From: Pseudomonadales bacterium
Lineage (GTDB): Bacteria; Pseudomonadota; Gammaproteobacteria; Pseudomonadales; Pseudohongiellaceae
Assembly (NCBI GenBank): GCA_022821865.1
Contig: JAJECW010000049.1
Coordinates: 1-38,118, forward strand
Reading direction: 5' to 3'
DNA: 38,118 bases
Positions 8,457-16,071 of the stretch are shown one piece after another (positions within the stretch are counted from its first letter, which is position 1; each line of letters opens with the position of its first letter). Under the pieces are notes generated by a model, which was given only the letters and a program-made list of their open reading frames with translations, made no database searches and had not been told where the DNA came from. The translations under genes were made by a program, and so were the position numbers.

Positions 8457-9601
8457 GCCTGCGCCTCGCCGGCTGTCGCCGACGAATCCTCTTCCGGCCA
8501 AGCTTCCATGGACTGATACGCTGCATTGTCCCGCGGCGGTTTTGCCGCGGGATTTTCAATCGCCTTGCGCTCATGGTAGTGGAACGCATAGGCCTCGTGG
8601 ACCGCGTCGCGGATGCTGCTCGGCTGGTAGCCCAGTTCATTCTTCGCCTTGGCCAGATTGGCGTGGCGGCATTTCTTCAACAGCCGGATGGCGCCGGGGG
8701 TGAAGCGCTGGGGAAAGTCCGGATGGAAGCGGCTCAGATAAAAACTGGCAATCTCCGAAAACACATACATGAGATTGGCGGGTATCCGCCGGTTCGGGCG
8801 CGGAATGCCGGAAACTTCCTCGTAGAGGTCGAGAATATCGGAAATCGTCAGGTACTGGCTGCTGAAGATGTATTTTTCTCCGCTGCGGCCTTTTTCCATG
8901 CATAGCAGGTGACCCTGCACAATGTCCCTGGCCGCGACGAATTCAAAACCGCCATCGACATAGGCTCGCAGCTTGCCATTGGTGTAATCGCAGAGCGTCC
9001 TGCCGAGCCGCGATGGGAAATAATCCGCGCCGCCCACCACCGCGCAGCAGGTCGCCACGATCACATCCTGACCCTTGGCCGCCGCCCGCAGGCATTCGTG
9101 CTCCACCAGCGTCTTGCTGCGCTCGTAGGGCATGGTGCGTTCCATGGGGTAGAACTGCATGGTCTCGTCGCTGGGCGCGGACGGGTCGTCCAGATCGTAA
9201 CCCACGGCGCTGAACGAACCGGTAACCACCACCCGGCCGGCTTCGGCTTCCCGGGCCGCCTGGAGCAAATTGCGGGTGCCGAGCACATTGCATTCATAGA
9301 TTTCCCGGCGGTGGGCGAGGTCGCCGTCGATAGTGGAAATCTTGGCGGCGACGTGATACACGCCCCGGCTACCTTCCACGGCGCGGCGGGTAGCGTCCAG
9401 GTCGCGAATGTCGGCCCAGGCGCGCTCCACCGCAAGGCCATCCAGCGCGGAATTATTGTCTTCCCCGCGCAGCAGCACTCGTACCCTGACTCCATCGTCA
9501 AGCAGCCGACGCACGAGATTCGCCCCCACATGGCCGGCTGAGCCGGTAACGAGGACCGGCGCCGTCCGTGAATCGGAGGCTTGGGAAGATTGGGTATTCA
9601 C
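8453..9601 (-). CDS. sdmB: Sterol C-4 decarboxylase/reductase, 3-beta-HSD family (SdmB-like)
   Basis: An extended short-chain dehydrogenase of the 3-beta-hydroxysteroid dehydrogenase / NSDHL type, predicted to act with SdmA in the NAD(P)-dependent steps that remove the oxidised C-4 carbon. It has 382 residues, the Rossmann motif TGSAGHVG (about 19-26) and the catalytic Y-x3-K pair YERSK (about Tyr159, Lys163), with an upstream serine in VVTGSFSA. I chose GTG at 9601 because AGGA lies 6 nt upstream; an in-frame TTG at 9616 is less likely. It is the first clear sterol gene of the minus-strand operon and overlaps sdmA by 4 nt. A generic 3-beta-HSD role would be possible out of context. Confidence 0.82.
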   Translation of the reverse strand: MNTQSSQASDSRTAPVLVTGSAGHVGANLVRRLLDDGVRVRVLLRGEDNNSALDGLAVERAWADIRDLDATRRAVEGSRGVYHVAAKISTIDGDLAHRREIYECNVLGTRNLLQAAREAEAGRVVVTGSFSAVGYDLDDPSAPSDETMQFYPMERTMPYERSKTLVEHECLRAAAKGQDVIVATCCAVVGGADYFPSRLGRTLCDYTNGKLRAYVDGGFEFVAARDIVQGHLLCMEKGRSGEKYIFSSQYLTISDILDLYEEVSGIPRPNRRIPANLMYVFSEIASFYLSRFHPDFPQRFTPGAIRLLKKCRHANLAKAKNELGYQPSSIRDAVHEAYAFHYHERKAIENPAAKPPRDNAAYQSMEAWPEEDSSATAGEAQA

Positions 9602-9660
9602 CTTGTTTCCTGGCAATTGTCAGTCCGCGATTTCTTCTGTCGCGGTAAGCGCCGTTGAAG

Positions 9661-9687
9661 TTGACTATATTGCGAGAGCTTAGTCAA
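9661..9687. promoter_or_regulatory. Inverted repeat before sdmB, possible operator
   Basis: TTGACTA (9661-9667) and TAGTCAA (9681-9687) form a perfect 7-bp inverted repeat with 13-bp spacing, upstream of sdmB on the minus strand. It overlaps the stop codon of the PD40 gene. TTGACT and TATAGT are only 12 bp apart on the minus strand, too close for a standard sigma-70 promoter. A repressor site or chance are both possible. Confidence 0.25.
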
Positions 9688-10624
9688 CATTCAGCTTGCT
9701 GGTCCAGAATATGTCGATATTGCCCAGGCTGTTGTCGGCCCGGGAGGAAAACCAGGCTATCGTTTCCTGGCCGGGGGGCAGCGCCGGGCACATGTCGGCG
9801 CCCGCGGTATTCACCTGTGGCCCGAGATTGAAGGCCGGCCCCCAACTGTCCACGCCCTCGGCGGCGGCGCCCCAGATATCCATGCCGCCATAGCCTCCCG
9901 GGCGGCTTGAGGTGAAGTACACGGTGCCGTCTTCGGCCTGGCTGAAATGAAATTCCTCGCCTTCGGTATTGATGTTCGGCCCCTGGTTCACCGGCTCCAT
10001 CCAGTTGCCGGCGGCGTCCTGCCGCGAGCAGTAAATGTCGGAACCGCCGAAGCCGCCCGCCCGCCGCGATGCGAAACAGAGCGTTTCGCCATCCCGCAGA
10101 ATCGCCGGGCAATGTTCATCGCCTTCGTCGGTGCTGATGGGGTAGCCCATGAGTTCCGGCTCGGTCCATTCGCCATTCACCTTGCGGGTGATGAAGAGGT
10201 CATTGTTGTTCCGCGGCGATGTGGTCGCCAGCCGGTCGGACTTGAAGTAGATGACATTGCCGTCTGCGGTGATCCAGGGCTCACGGTCATCGCCCTTGCG
10301 CAGTGGGTCCACATCGGTGGCGGGCGCCGCATTGACGGGCATGCCCATGTTCACCGGGGTGTTCCAGGTGCCGGTTTCCCGATTGAAAGTGGCGATATAC
10401 AGGTCTTTCGGGTCGCCAGGCGCCACGGCCATGTCCTGCCGCGCGCTGCAATAGACCATTGTGCCATCGTCGGCAAAGGACAATTCCCCTTCGGCCCACA
10501 TGGTATTGATGGGCGCGCCGAAATTATGCACGGCAAGTTCCACCCAGTCATTCTGGGCCAGGGATGCGCTGCCCGCGGCGAATACCGCCGCCGCCAGCGC
10601 AAGTCTTGCAAGAATTCTGTTCAT
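9680..10624 (-). CDS. Secreted PD40 (WD40-like) beta-propeller protein
   Basis: The 314-residue product has a signal peptide (about 1-23, ending in SASLAQ) and at least five PD40-type blades, for example LSFADDGTMVYCSARQ, WITADGNVIYFKSDR, LRDGETLCFASRRAGGFGGS, DGTVYFTSSRPGGYGGMDIW and a last blade ending NIDIFW. Such TolB-like propellers are periplasmic or surface binding scaffolds. The real partner is unknown. The gene follows the 173-residue membrane protein after 17 nt, with AAGGAAAG at a suitable distance before ATG, and sdmB starts 78 nt downstream, so it may be cotranscribed with the sterol genes. A role in sterol handling is only an inference from position. Confidence 0.8.
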   Translation of the reverse strand: MNRILARLALAAAVFAAGSASLAQNDWVELAVHNFGAPINTMWAEGELSFADDGTMVYCSARQDMAVAPGDPKDLYIATFNRETGTWNTPVNMGMPVNAAPATDVDPLRKGDDREPWITADGNVIYFKSDRLATTSPRNNNDLFITRKVNGEWTEPELMGYPISTDEGDEHCPAILRDGETLCFASRRAGGFGGSDIYCSRQDAAGNWMEPVNQGPNINTEGEEFHFSQAEDGTVYFTSSRPGGYGGMDIWGAAAEGVDSWGPAFNLGPQVNTAGADMCPALPPGQETIAWFSSRADNSLGNIDIFWTSKLNVD

Positions 10625-10641
10625 AAGGGCTTTCCTTCCCG

Positions 10642-11163
10642 TCAGCTTCGCGATTCAACGCGGAATGTCCACCAGTGGTCCGGGCGCTCGGCGTCCGCAG
10701 CCGGCCTCGGGTTGTAGGGATCATTGCCAAAGCTCTGCAATTTGGTGATGCGCGCGGTCCAGGACTGGTCCATCAGCGCCGGGTCGGTAATCCGGTTGAC
10801 CTTCACGGGATACACCACGCCCTCAAGGCGCAATCTGCCGGGAGAATCGGTCCCCACATGGCTCGCCCAGTACTTGCTGTCGCAGACCGAACAACTCAGA
10901 TAAAGTTCCCCCGCCGGCGTGGCCATGCAGTTCAGATTGATGGCATGGGGGCGCCAGCCGCCGGCATAGATCTGCAGGGCGCACAGCGGCACCTCATTGG
11001 TGAAGGTCCAGTCATCCACCGAGGCGTCTCCGGCGCTGCCGAAAAGATAGAAACCCGGCGTCCGGTCCCGGGGATATGCGCTTGTCCAGACCAGCAGGGC
11101 GAGCAGGGCCAGGACCAGAACGGCCAGACCCGCGCGTTTGGCGGTAATTGCGGATATTGCCAT
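10642..11163 (-). CDS. Membrane-anchored protein of unknown function
   Basis: A 173-residue protein with one N-terminal transmembrane segment or uncleaved signal (about residues 11-28, GLAVLVLALLALLVW) and a predicted periplasmic domain. Three cysteines are clustered or paired: a CALQIY site, LNCMAT, and LSCSVCDSKYWA, the last a CxxC that could bind metal or form a disulfide. I do not recognise the family. It starts at ATG 11163 with GAGGAG upstream and is followed after 17 nt by the PD40 propeller, so the two form an operon that may continue into the sterol genes. Confidence 0.65.
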   Translation of the reverse strand: MAISAITAKRAGLAVLVLALLALLVWTSAYPRDRTPGFYLFGSAGDASVDDWTFTNEVPLCALQIYAGGWRPHAINLNCMATPAGELYLSCSVCDSKYWASHVGTDSPGRLRLEGVVYPVKVNRITDPALMDQSWTARITKLQSFGNDPYNPRPAADAERPDHWWTFRVESRS

Positions 11164-11504
11164 AGCTGCGTTCTCCTCAATTGCGCGGGGCCTTCACGGG
11201 TCGCGCCAGCCCCTGGTGAATGTCCAGTTGCAGAATATCCCCCAGGGCCGCCAGGGGCAAGCGCTGCGCGTCAGGTCAGTCGGCGCCAGGCGGTGATGAA
11301 GGAAAAGCAGTCGTTTCCAGAACATGTGTTCGCGATCGGTTCGGACAATTTGTAACAGTATCAGGCCGCATTCTCACCTAGTATTTACTCTTGAAACAAA
11401 GCAATACGGTCCATCGTGCCACCTTCCCGCCGCCGCATTGAAGTTTCCGGCGCCAGACACAAACCGGCGGGCGGTTCTGGTGAAACGAGCATCCGAGGTT
11501 TGCA
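11164..11504. other. Divergent intergenic region with a possible gene remnant
   Basis: This gap separates the minus-strand 173-residue gene from the plus-strand TonB receptor. On the minus strand a short open stretch (about 11178-11270) reads AQRLPLAALGDILQLDIHQ and ends in a TGA that overlaps the GAGGAG ribosome site of the 173-residue gene, as in a normal operon junction. It could be the decayed 3' end of a lost upstream gene. I see no other gene. Confidence 0.3.
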
Positions 11505-13700
11505 ATGATGCCTGGTCGATTTCGATACCGCTTGACTGCTGCCGCACTCGCCGGCCTCGCGCTTGGCCTCTGCGGCGGCGGCGCAGCCCAGGACAATGTG
11601 GGGGAAGAGTCCACCGTGGTCTATCCCGCCTCGTATTTCGAGGAATACTCCCCGGTCAGCGCCCAGGACATGCTTGACCGTATTCCCGGCATGGAGTCCA
11701 GGGGCGGACCCGGCGGCGGCGGGCCTCCCCGGGGTTTTTCCGGCGGGCCGGGGGGTGGGCCGAACGTTTCCCGGGGCGGCCGCGGATTCGGCGGCGGCCG
11801 CAGCGGCGGCAATGAGATCCTCATCAATGGCAAGCGCACCGCGGGCAAGAACAACAACACCAGCGGCGTGCTCGACCGCATCACCGCGGCCCAGGTGGAC
11901 TATATCGAAATCATCCGCGACACCAGCGGCTCGCTCGACGTGCGCGGCTCGGGCCAGGTGGTCAATGTGGTGCTGTTCGAGGAATTGTCCAGCACCAGCA
12001 TTTCCTACGATGTGAACATGGACAACTACATCAGCAATGAGAACCGCCCCGGCGGCAATCTCGCGCTCAGCGGCCAGAGCGGCGGCCTCAACTATGTGAT
12101 CAGCGCCCAGGCCACGCCGCGCTTCATGGACCAGACCACCTGGGAGGAATCGGTGCTCGGCGACTTCTCCCCCAATGACGCCATCCGGGAGGAGCGCACC
12201 ATCGATGCGGCCAATTACGAACTCAGCGCCAATCTTGATTACCAGTTCAGCAACCGCAGCAGCGCCCGGCTGAATGCGCTGTTCGGCCACAACGACCGGC
12301 CATCATCGGTAATGCGTCATATCACCGATCTCAAGGTCGAACCCAATGTGCGGGACATTGAGCGGGAGGAAATCCCCGCCGAATCCAACAACTGGGAAAT
12401 TGGCGGCGACTATGAATATCTCACCGACAACAACTCCCGTTTCAAGGTGCTGTTCATCGCCAATGAAAACGACAATGCCTCCCTGCGCGAACGCTTTGAC
12501 GTGCTCGCGGGCGGCGATGAGAAAAACCTGTTCCTCAATACCGATTCGACGATCACCGAGCGCATCATCCGCGGTTCCTGGACTTTCGACATCGGCGACA
12601 GCCAGGATCTGGAGCTTGGCGCCGAGGGCGCCCAGACAGTGCTCGATTCCAGCCTGGCGCTGGGGCTTGCCGGAACCGGCGCGCCTTCGGCGGCGGTGGG
12701 CGGGCTGGTGCCGGTTTCCGTCGCCAATGCCAATTCCGAGGTGGAGGAGTTGCGCTACGAGCCTTTCGCCATCCACAACTGGGCGCTCAATCCGCGCCTG
12801 ACGCTGGAATCGACCCTGCTGTGGGAAACCTCAACGATTACCCAGAGCGGCGATGTCAGCAACTCCCGGGATTTCCAGTTCCTCAAGCCCAAGCTCGACC
12901 TGCGCTACAACCTGACGCCGCAACTGCAACTGCGCGGCTCCGTCGAGCGCGTGGTGCTGCAATTGAGCTTTGCCGATTTCGTCGCCGCCAATGACGAGCA
13001 GGACGACGATTCCAACACCCAGGCGGGCAATGTCAACCTGCGTCAGGAATGGTTGTGGAAATACGATTTCAACGCCGAATACCGGCTCCCCAATGACTAT
13101 GGCGTACTCGACGCCAATGTCTATTACCACGCCCATCACGACCGCATCGAGCGTATCGACGTCACCGTGGACGAAGACAATCTCCAGTCCGCCAACGGCA
13201 ATATCGGCGATGGCGAAATGTGGGGATTCCGGGGCAACGCCAGCGTCCGCATGCGAATGTTCGACCTGCCCAACCTGCTGCTCACCGCCAGCCTCACGGT
13301 GGAGGACTCCCGCATCATGGACCCCTTCCTGGCCTATGAGCGGCGCTTCCAGAACATGGCCCGGGGTTTCAATTCCTTCGGCTTCCGCCACGACATTCCC
13401 CAGTGGAATCTCAACTGGGGCGGCCGCTGGATGAACCGCCACGACGGCAATATCCTGCGGGTCGATATCGACGATATCGAATACGCCTCCGGCGACCCCC
13501 GGGGCTCGCTGTTCGTGGAATACATCGACCGCCGCGGACTCACCTGGCGCCTGGAAGGCCAGAGCCTGTCCAATCCGGAAAACTGCCGCGAGCGATTGCG
13601 CTATCTTGGGCGCGTTTCCGCAGGCGTGCTGGAAGAACTGGAGTTCCGCTGCAATTCTTCCGGGCGGGTGATCAATTTCAAGGTGAGCGGGACGTTCTGA
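11505..13700 (+). CDS. TonB-dependent receptor with glycine-rich plug
   Basis: A 731-residue outer-membrane receptor: signal peptide (about 1-28, ending GGGAAQ), plug domain with SAQDMLDRIPGM and later ILINGKRTAGK and RITAAQVDYIEIIRD, then a long beta-barrel ending in a C-terminal Phe (VINFKVSGTF), as usual for outer-membrane proteins. Between residues about 63 and 103 is a run of Gly, Pro, Arg and Ser that interrupts the plug. The substrate cannot be told. GAGG lies 6 nt upstream of ATG 11505. The gene is divergent from the operon leading into the sterol genes. Confidence 0.85.
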   Translation: MMPGRFRYRLTAAALAGLALGLCGGGAAQDNVGEESTVVYPASYFEEYSPVSAQDMLDRIPGMESRGGPGGGGPPRGFSGGPGGGPNVSRGGRGFGGGRSGGNEILINGKRTAGKNNNTSGVLDRITAAQVDYIEIIRDTSGSLDVRGSGQVVNVVLFEELSSTSISYDVNMDNYISNENRPGGNLALSGQSGGLNYVISAQATPRFMDQTTWEESVLGDFSPNDAIREERTIDAANYELSANLDYQFSNRSSARLNALFGHNDRPSSVMRHITDLKVEPNVRDIEREEIPAESNNWEIGGDYEYLTDNNSRFKVLFIANENDNASLRERFDVLAGGDEKNLFLNTDSTITERIIRGSWTFDIGDSQDLELGAEGAQTVLDSSLALGLAGTGAPSAAVGGLVPVSVANANSEVEELRYEPFAIHNWALNPRLTLESTLLWETSTITQSGDVSNSRDFQFLKPKLDLRYNLTPQLQLRGSVERVVLQLSFADFVAANDEQDDDSNTQAGNVNLRQEWLWKYDFNAEYRLPNDYGVLDANVYYHAHHDRIERIDVTVDEDNLQSANGNIGDGEMWGFRGNASVRMRMFDLPNLLLTASLTVEDSRIMDPFLAYERRFQNMARGFNSFGFRHDIPQWNLNWGGRWMNRHDGNILRVDIDDIEYASGDPRGSLFVEYIDRRGLTWRLEGQSLSNPENCRERLRYLGRVSAGVLEELEFRCNSSGRVINFKVSGTF

Positions 13701-13786
13701 GCCCCGACTGCGCCGCTGAAGTTTTCTTTCACTGTCAGCAAAATCGGGCTTCCGGCTGGATGCTCCATGCCATGACGAACAAGCCC

Positions 13787-14389
13787 TCAAGAAGCGCGGT
13801 ACTTGTCGTGCAGGCCTCTGTCGTCGAGGATCAGCGGGCGGGCCTTGTCGAGGCGCGAGAGGCGGGTTTTCTCCTGTTTGGCGCTGGCGATGTGTTCGGC
13901 GTATTCCTTCTGTTTGCCGGGAGTCAGTTGGTTGAAGGCTTCGTGCAGGGCGGCGTCTTGCTCGAGGGCCTGTTGCAGCTCGGGCGGGATCCGCAATTGC
14001 CTGGAGACGGGTTTGACCTTCTTGCCAGCCTTGTGATTCTCGATGGTTTCCAGCGCGTAGGCGGCAAGCAGGTCGCGGGGAACTTCATCGCCGGCAGCGA
14101 ACTTCCATTGGCGCATGGCCCGGGTTTTGCCTTCCTGGGCATTGCTCAACTTGCCAGCTGCGTCCTTGAGGAATACGCCCTGGTGGAACCAGAGCGCGCA
14201 GTGCTGTCTGAATCCGGCGAAACCGATCAGGTTCCCGCCCTGGTGGAGATAAGCCGGGATTCCCCACTTGATGTCCTCGTCGAGACCCGCGGCGAGCAGG
14301 ACTTCGCGGAACGCGAGAAACTGCCCGCGCCATTGCGGGTGCTTGTCCAGGTAGGCGTCGACCCGTTTGTCGGGGATTCCGGTGGCCAT
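13787..14389 (-). CDS. YdeI/OmdA-family protein with DUF1801 domain
   Basis: A 200-residue cytoplasmic protein. The N-terminal part (about 1-115: DKHPQWRGQFLAFREVLLAAG, WGIPAYLHQGGNLIGFAGFR, ALWFHQGVFL) is a DUF1801-type domain. The C-terminal part (about 130-200: PPELQQALEQDAALHEAF, LTPGKQKEYAEHI, KQEKTRLSRL) is the OmdA/YdeI domain linked to envelope and bacteriocin protection in enterobacteria. Its biochemical role is not known. The ATG overlaps the stop codon of the serine hydrolase as TGATG, so translation is coupled. Confidence 0.85.
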   Translation of the reverse strand: MATGIPDKRVDAYLDKHPQWRGQFLAFREVLLAAGLDEDIKWGIPAYLHQGGNLIGFAGFRQHCALWFHQGVFLKDAAGKLSNAQEGKTRAMRQWKFAAGDEVPRDLLAAYALETIENHKAGKKVKPVSRQLRIPPELQQALEQDAALHEAFNQLTPGKQKEYAEHIASAKQEKTRLSRLDKARPLILDDRGLHDKYRAS

Positions 14390-15651
14390 CAGCGGTCGAT
14401 GACGGCTTCGTCCACCAGGCGTTTGAAGTTCTCGCGAAAACCGCCGCCGCGGGATGGTGAGACCTGGGACATGATGACCATGACCATGTCCAGATTCGGG
14501 TCGATGAAATAGCGCGTGGCGGCGGAGCCGTCCCACCAGATCACGCCGTTGCCGACCGGGAAGTCGTAGGCTTCGGCGTCCATGACCAGGTTGAAGCCGC
14601 CGAGAGTCCAGCCCGAGCCGAGCCAGTAGCCGCCGGTGCCGATGGGCATGGCGGCGTCGGGTACGGCGTTCTGGTACATCAGTTCGGCGGTTTCGGTTTG
14701 CAGTACGCGTTCGCCGTCGAGTTCGCCCTTGTTCAGAATCATCTGGCTGTAGCGCATGAAGTCGGGCACGGTGGACAGCAGGCCGACGCCGCCTTCGATC
14801 AGCGGCGGCCGCGATGTCCATGGCACCTGTTCGATCTGGTGCGGATTGAGGCGGCCGTCCGCGGGCCGGTAGACCACCACGAGCCGTTCGGCGTCTTCGC
14901 CTTCGGCCCAGAACATCGTGCTGTCCATGCCGAGGGGTTCGAACAGGTTTTCTTGCAGGTATTCGTTGAAGGGCTGACCCGACCAGACTTCGACGAGCTT
15001 GCCCAGGATGGTGGCGTGGATGCCATAGCGGAAAGCCGTGCCGGGGTCGTGGTATAGCGGTATGCGCGCGGCATTGCTCGTCATCTCGTCGAGACTGATC
15101 GATTTGTCGCGCACGTTGTGTTCGCGATAGAGCGCCGAACTGCGAGGTCCGAGCCCGGAAGTGTGCGTGAGCAGGTGCGCCACGGTAATGTCGCCGACGC
15201 GCTCGCGGGTTAGCGTAATGTCGGTGCCGCCGGGGTCGAGCAGCACGCGCTGGTCGGCGAATTCGGGAAGGTACATCGAGATCGGGTCGTCGAAATCGAA
15301 CTTGCCCTGTTCGTATTGCTGCAGCACAGCGGTGCTGGTGACCTGCCGCGTCATCGAATAGATGCGGAACAGGGTGTCGGGCCCCATTTCCCCGCCGTTT
15401 TCCAGGTTGTATCGTCCCAGAGCTTCGAAGTAGACAAGCTTTCCGTCGCGGGCTACCGCCGCGACCACGCCGGGTATGTCGCCATCGTCGATATGCCGCT
15501 GTAGTCTGGTGGTAACGAGTTCCAGTTTCGCCGGGTCGATGCCAAGCGAGGCCGGGTCACCCGGCTGCAGGGTCTGCCCGAACAGGGCCTCCGGCAGCAT
15601 CAGCGTCAGCAGCGAAGCGAAACACTGCGCAATTCGTTTACGCAAGATCAT
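14389..15651 (-). CDS. Exported beta-lactamase-family serine hydrolase
   Basis: A 420-residue protein of the beta-lactamase/CubicO superfamily with a signal peptide (about 1-26, ending EALFGQ). The nucleophile motif sits in FRIYSMTRQVTS: Ser99 is followed by Arg102 where the family norm is Lys (SxxK). The tyrosine region is HDPGTAFRYGIHATILG (Tyr209), and an LLTHTSGLG stretch is typical. Likely an esterase or peptidase in the periplasm; substrate unknown. ATG 15651 overlaps the upstream stop as ATGA, and its own stop overlaps the next ATG. The Arg may mark a subfamily or an altered mechanism. Confidence 0.87.
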   Translation of the reverse strand: MILRKRIAQCFASLLTLMLPEALFGQTLQPGDPASLGIDPAKLELVTTRLQRHIDDGDIPGVVAAVARDGKLVYFEALGRYNLENGGEMGPDTLFRIYSMTRQVTSTAVLQQYEQGKFDFDDPISMYLPEFADQRVLLDPGGTDITLTRERVGDITVAHLLTHTSGLGPRSSALYREHNVRDKSISLDEMTSNAARIPLYHDPGTAFRYGIHATILGKLVEVWSGQPFNEYLQENLFEPLGMDSTMFWAEGEDAERLVVVYRPADGRLNPHQIEQVPWTSRPPLIEGGVGLLSTVPDFMRYSQMILNKGELDGERVLQTETAELMYQNAVPDAAMPIGTGGYWLGSGWTLGGFNLVMDAEAYDFPVGNGVIWWDGSAATRYFIDPNLDMVMVIMSQVSPSRGGGFRENFKRLVDEAVIDR

Positions 15652-15863
15652 GGCTCGTCTTCCGCATACCGCACGGCGGTGAAGGACCAGATCAGGGCGC
15701 CGACCCAGCCCAGGAATGTCCAGCCCAGGAAAATATTCAGCATCAGGATTGCCATCCGGTTGTGGTGCTCGCGCCGGAAAGCCACGAAGGCGGGCAGAAA
15801 ATACAGGAATACCCCAAGCCCGAAAAACAACAGCACGAAAATTGCTGCAAGAATTACTTCCAT
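15648..15863 (-). CDS. Small membrane protein, superinfection-immunity (Imm) family
   Basis: About 71 residues with two transmembrane segments: VILAAIFVLLFFGLGVFLYF and, after FRREHHNRMAILMLN, the conserved IFLGWTFLGWVGALIWSFTA. This HHNR...NxFLGWTxxGW pattern is that of small inner-membrane proteins named after phage T4 Imm, which blocks DNA injection; most chromosomal members are uncharacterised. ATG 15863 has GGAG 9 nt upstream; ATG 15869 is also possible. Its stop overlaps the hydrolase start (ATGA). Confidence 0.8.
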   Translation of the reverse strand: MEVILAAIFVLLFFGLGVFLYFLPAFVAFRREHHNRMAILMLNIFLGWTFLGWVGALIWSFTAVRYAEDEP

Positions 15864-16038
15864 GGTCATGGGTCTCCAAAAATTGCGGCAACACCGTTTG
15901 GCAGATTTTGTGACTATGCTCCGCCAAGCGCAGAATGGCACGGATTTACCGCAACTGCCAAGCGATTTGGAGGCTCAACCCACCCTGCAATGAGCGGGAG
16001 ACCCTGTTGCCATGAGCGGTGAACTTGCGGAGAGCAGC

Positions 16039-16065
16039 CGGGAAGCCGCCTCCGGCGGCTTCCCG
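16039..16065 (-). terminator. Strong hairpin after the second TonB receptor gene
   Basis: CGGGAAGCCGCC (16039-16050) pairs perfectly with GGCGGCTTCCCG (16054-16065) across a 3-nt loop, starting 7 nt past the TonB receptor stop codon on the minus strand. No clear U-tract follows, so it may be a stabilising or attenuating hairpin rather than a classic intrinsic terminator. Confidence 0.5.
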
Positions 16066-16071
16066 TTGTCG

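Noticed and set aside
3040-8516. Long plus-strand frames opposite the sterol genes (for example 3040-4368, 4863-6266, 7074-8516)
   Set aside because: They are antisense shadows created by high GC at third codon positions; their translations show no domain, and the minus-strand proteins are well conserved.
13403-14512. A 369-codon plus-strand frame spanning the TonB receptor end and the YdeI gene
   Set aside because: It overlaps two recognisable genes and has no recognisable content.
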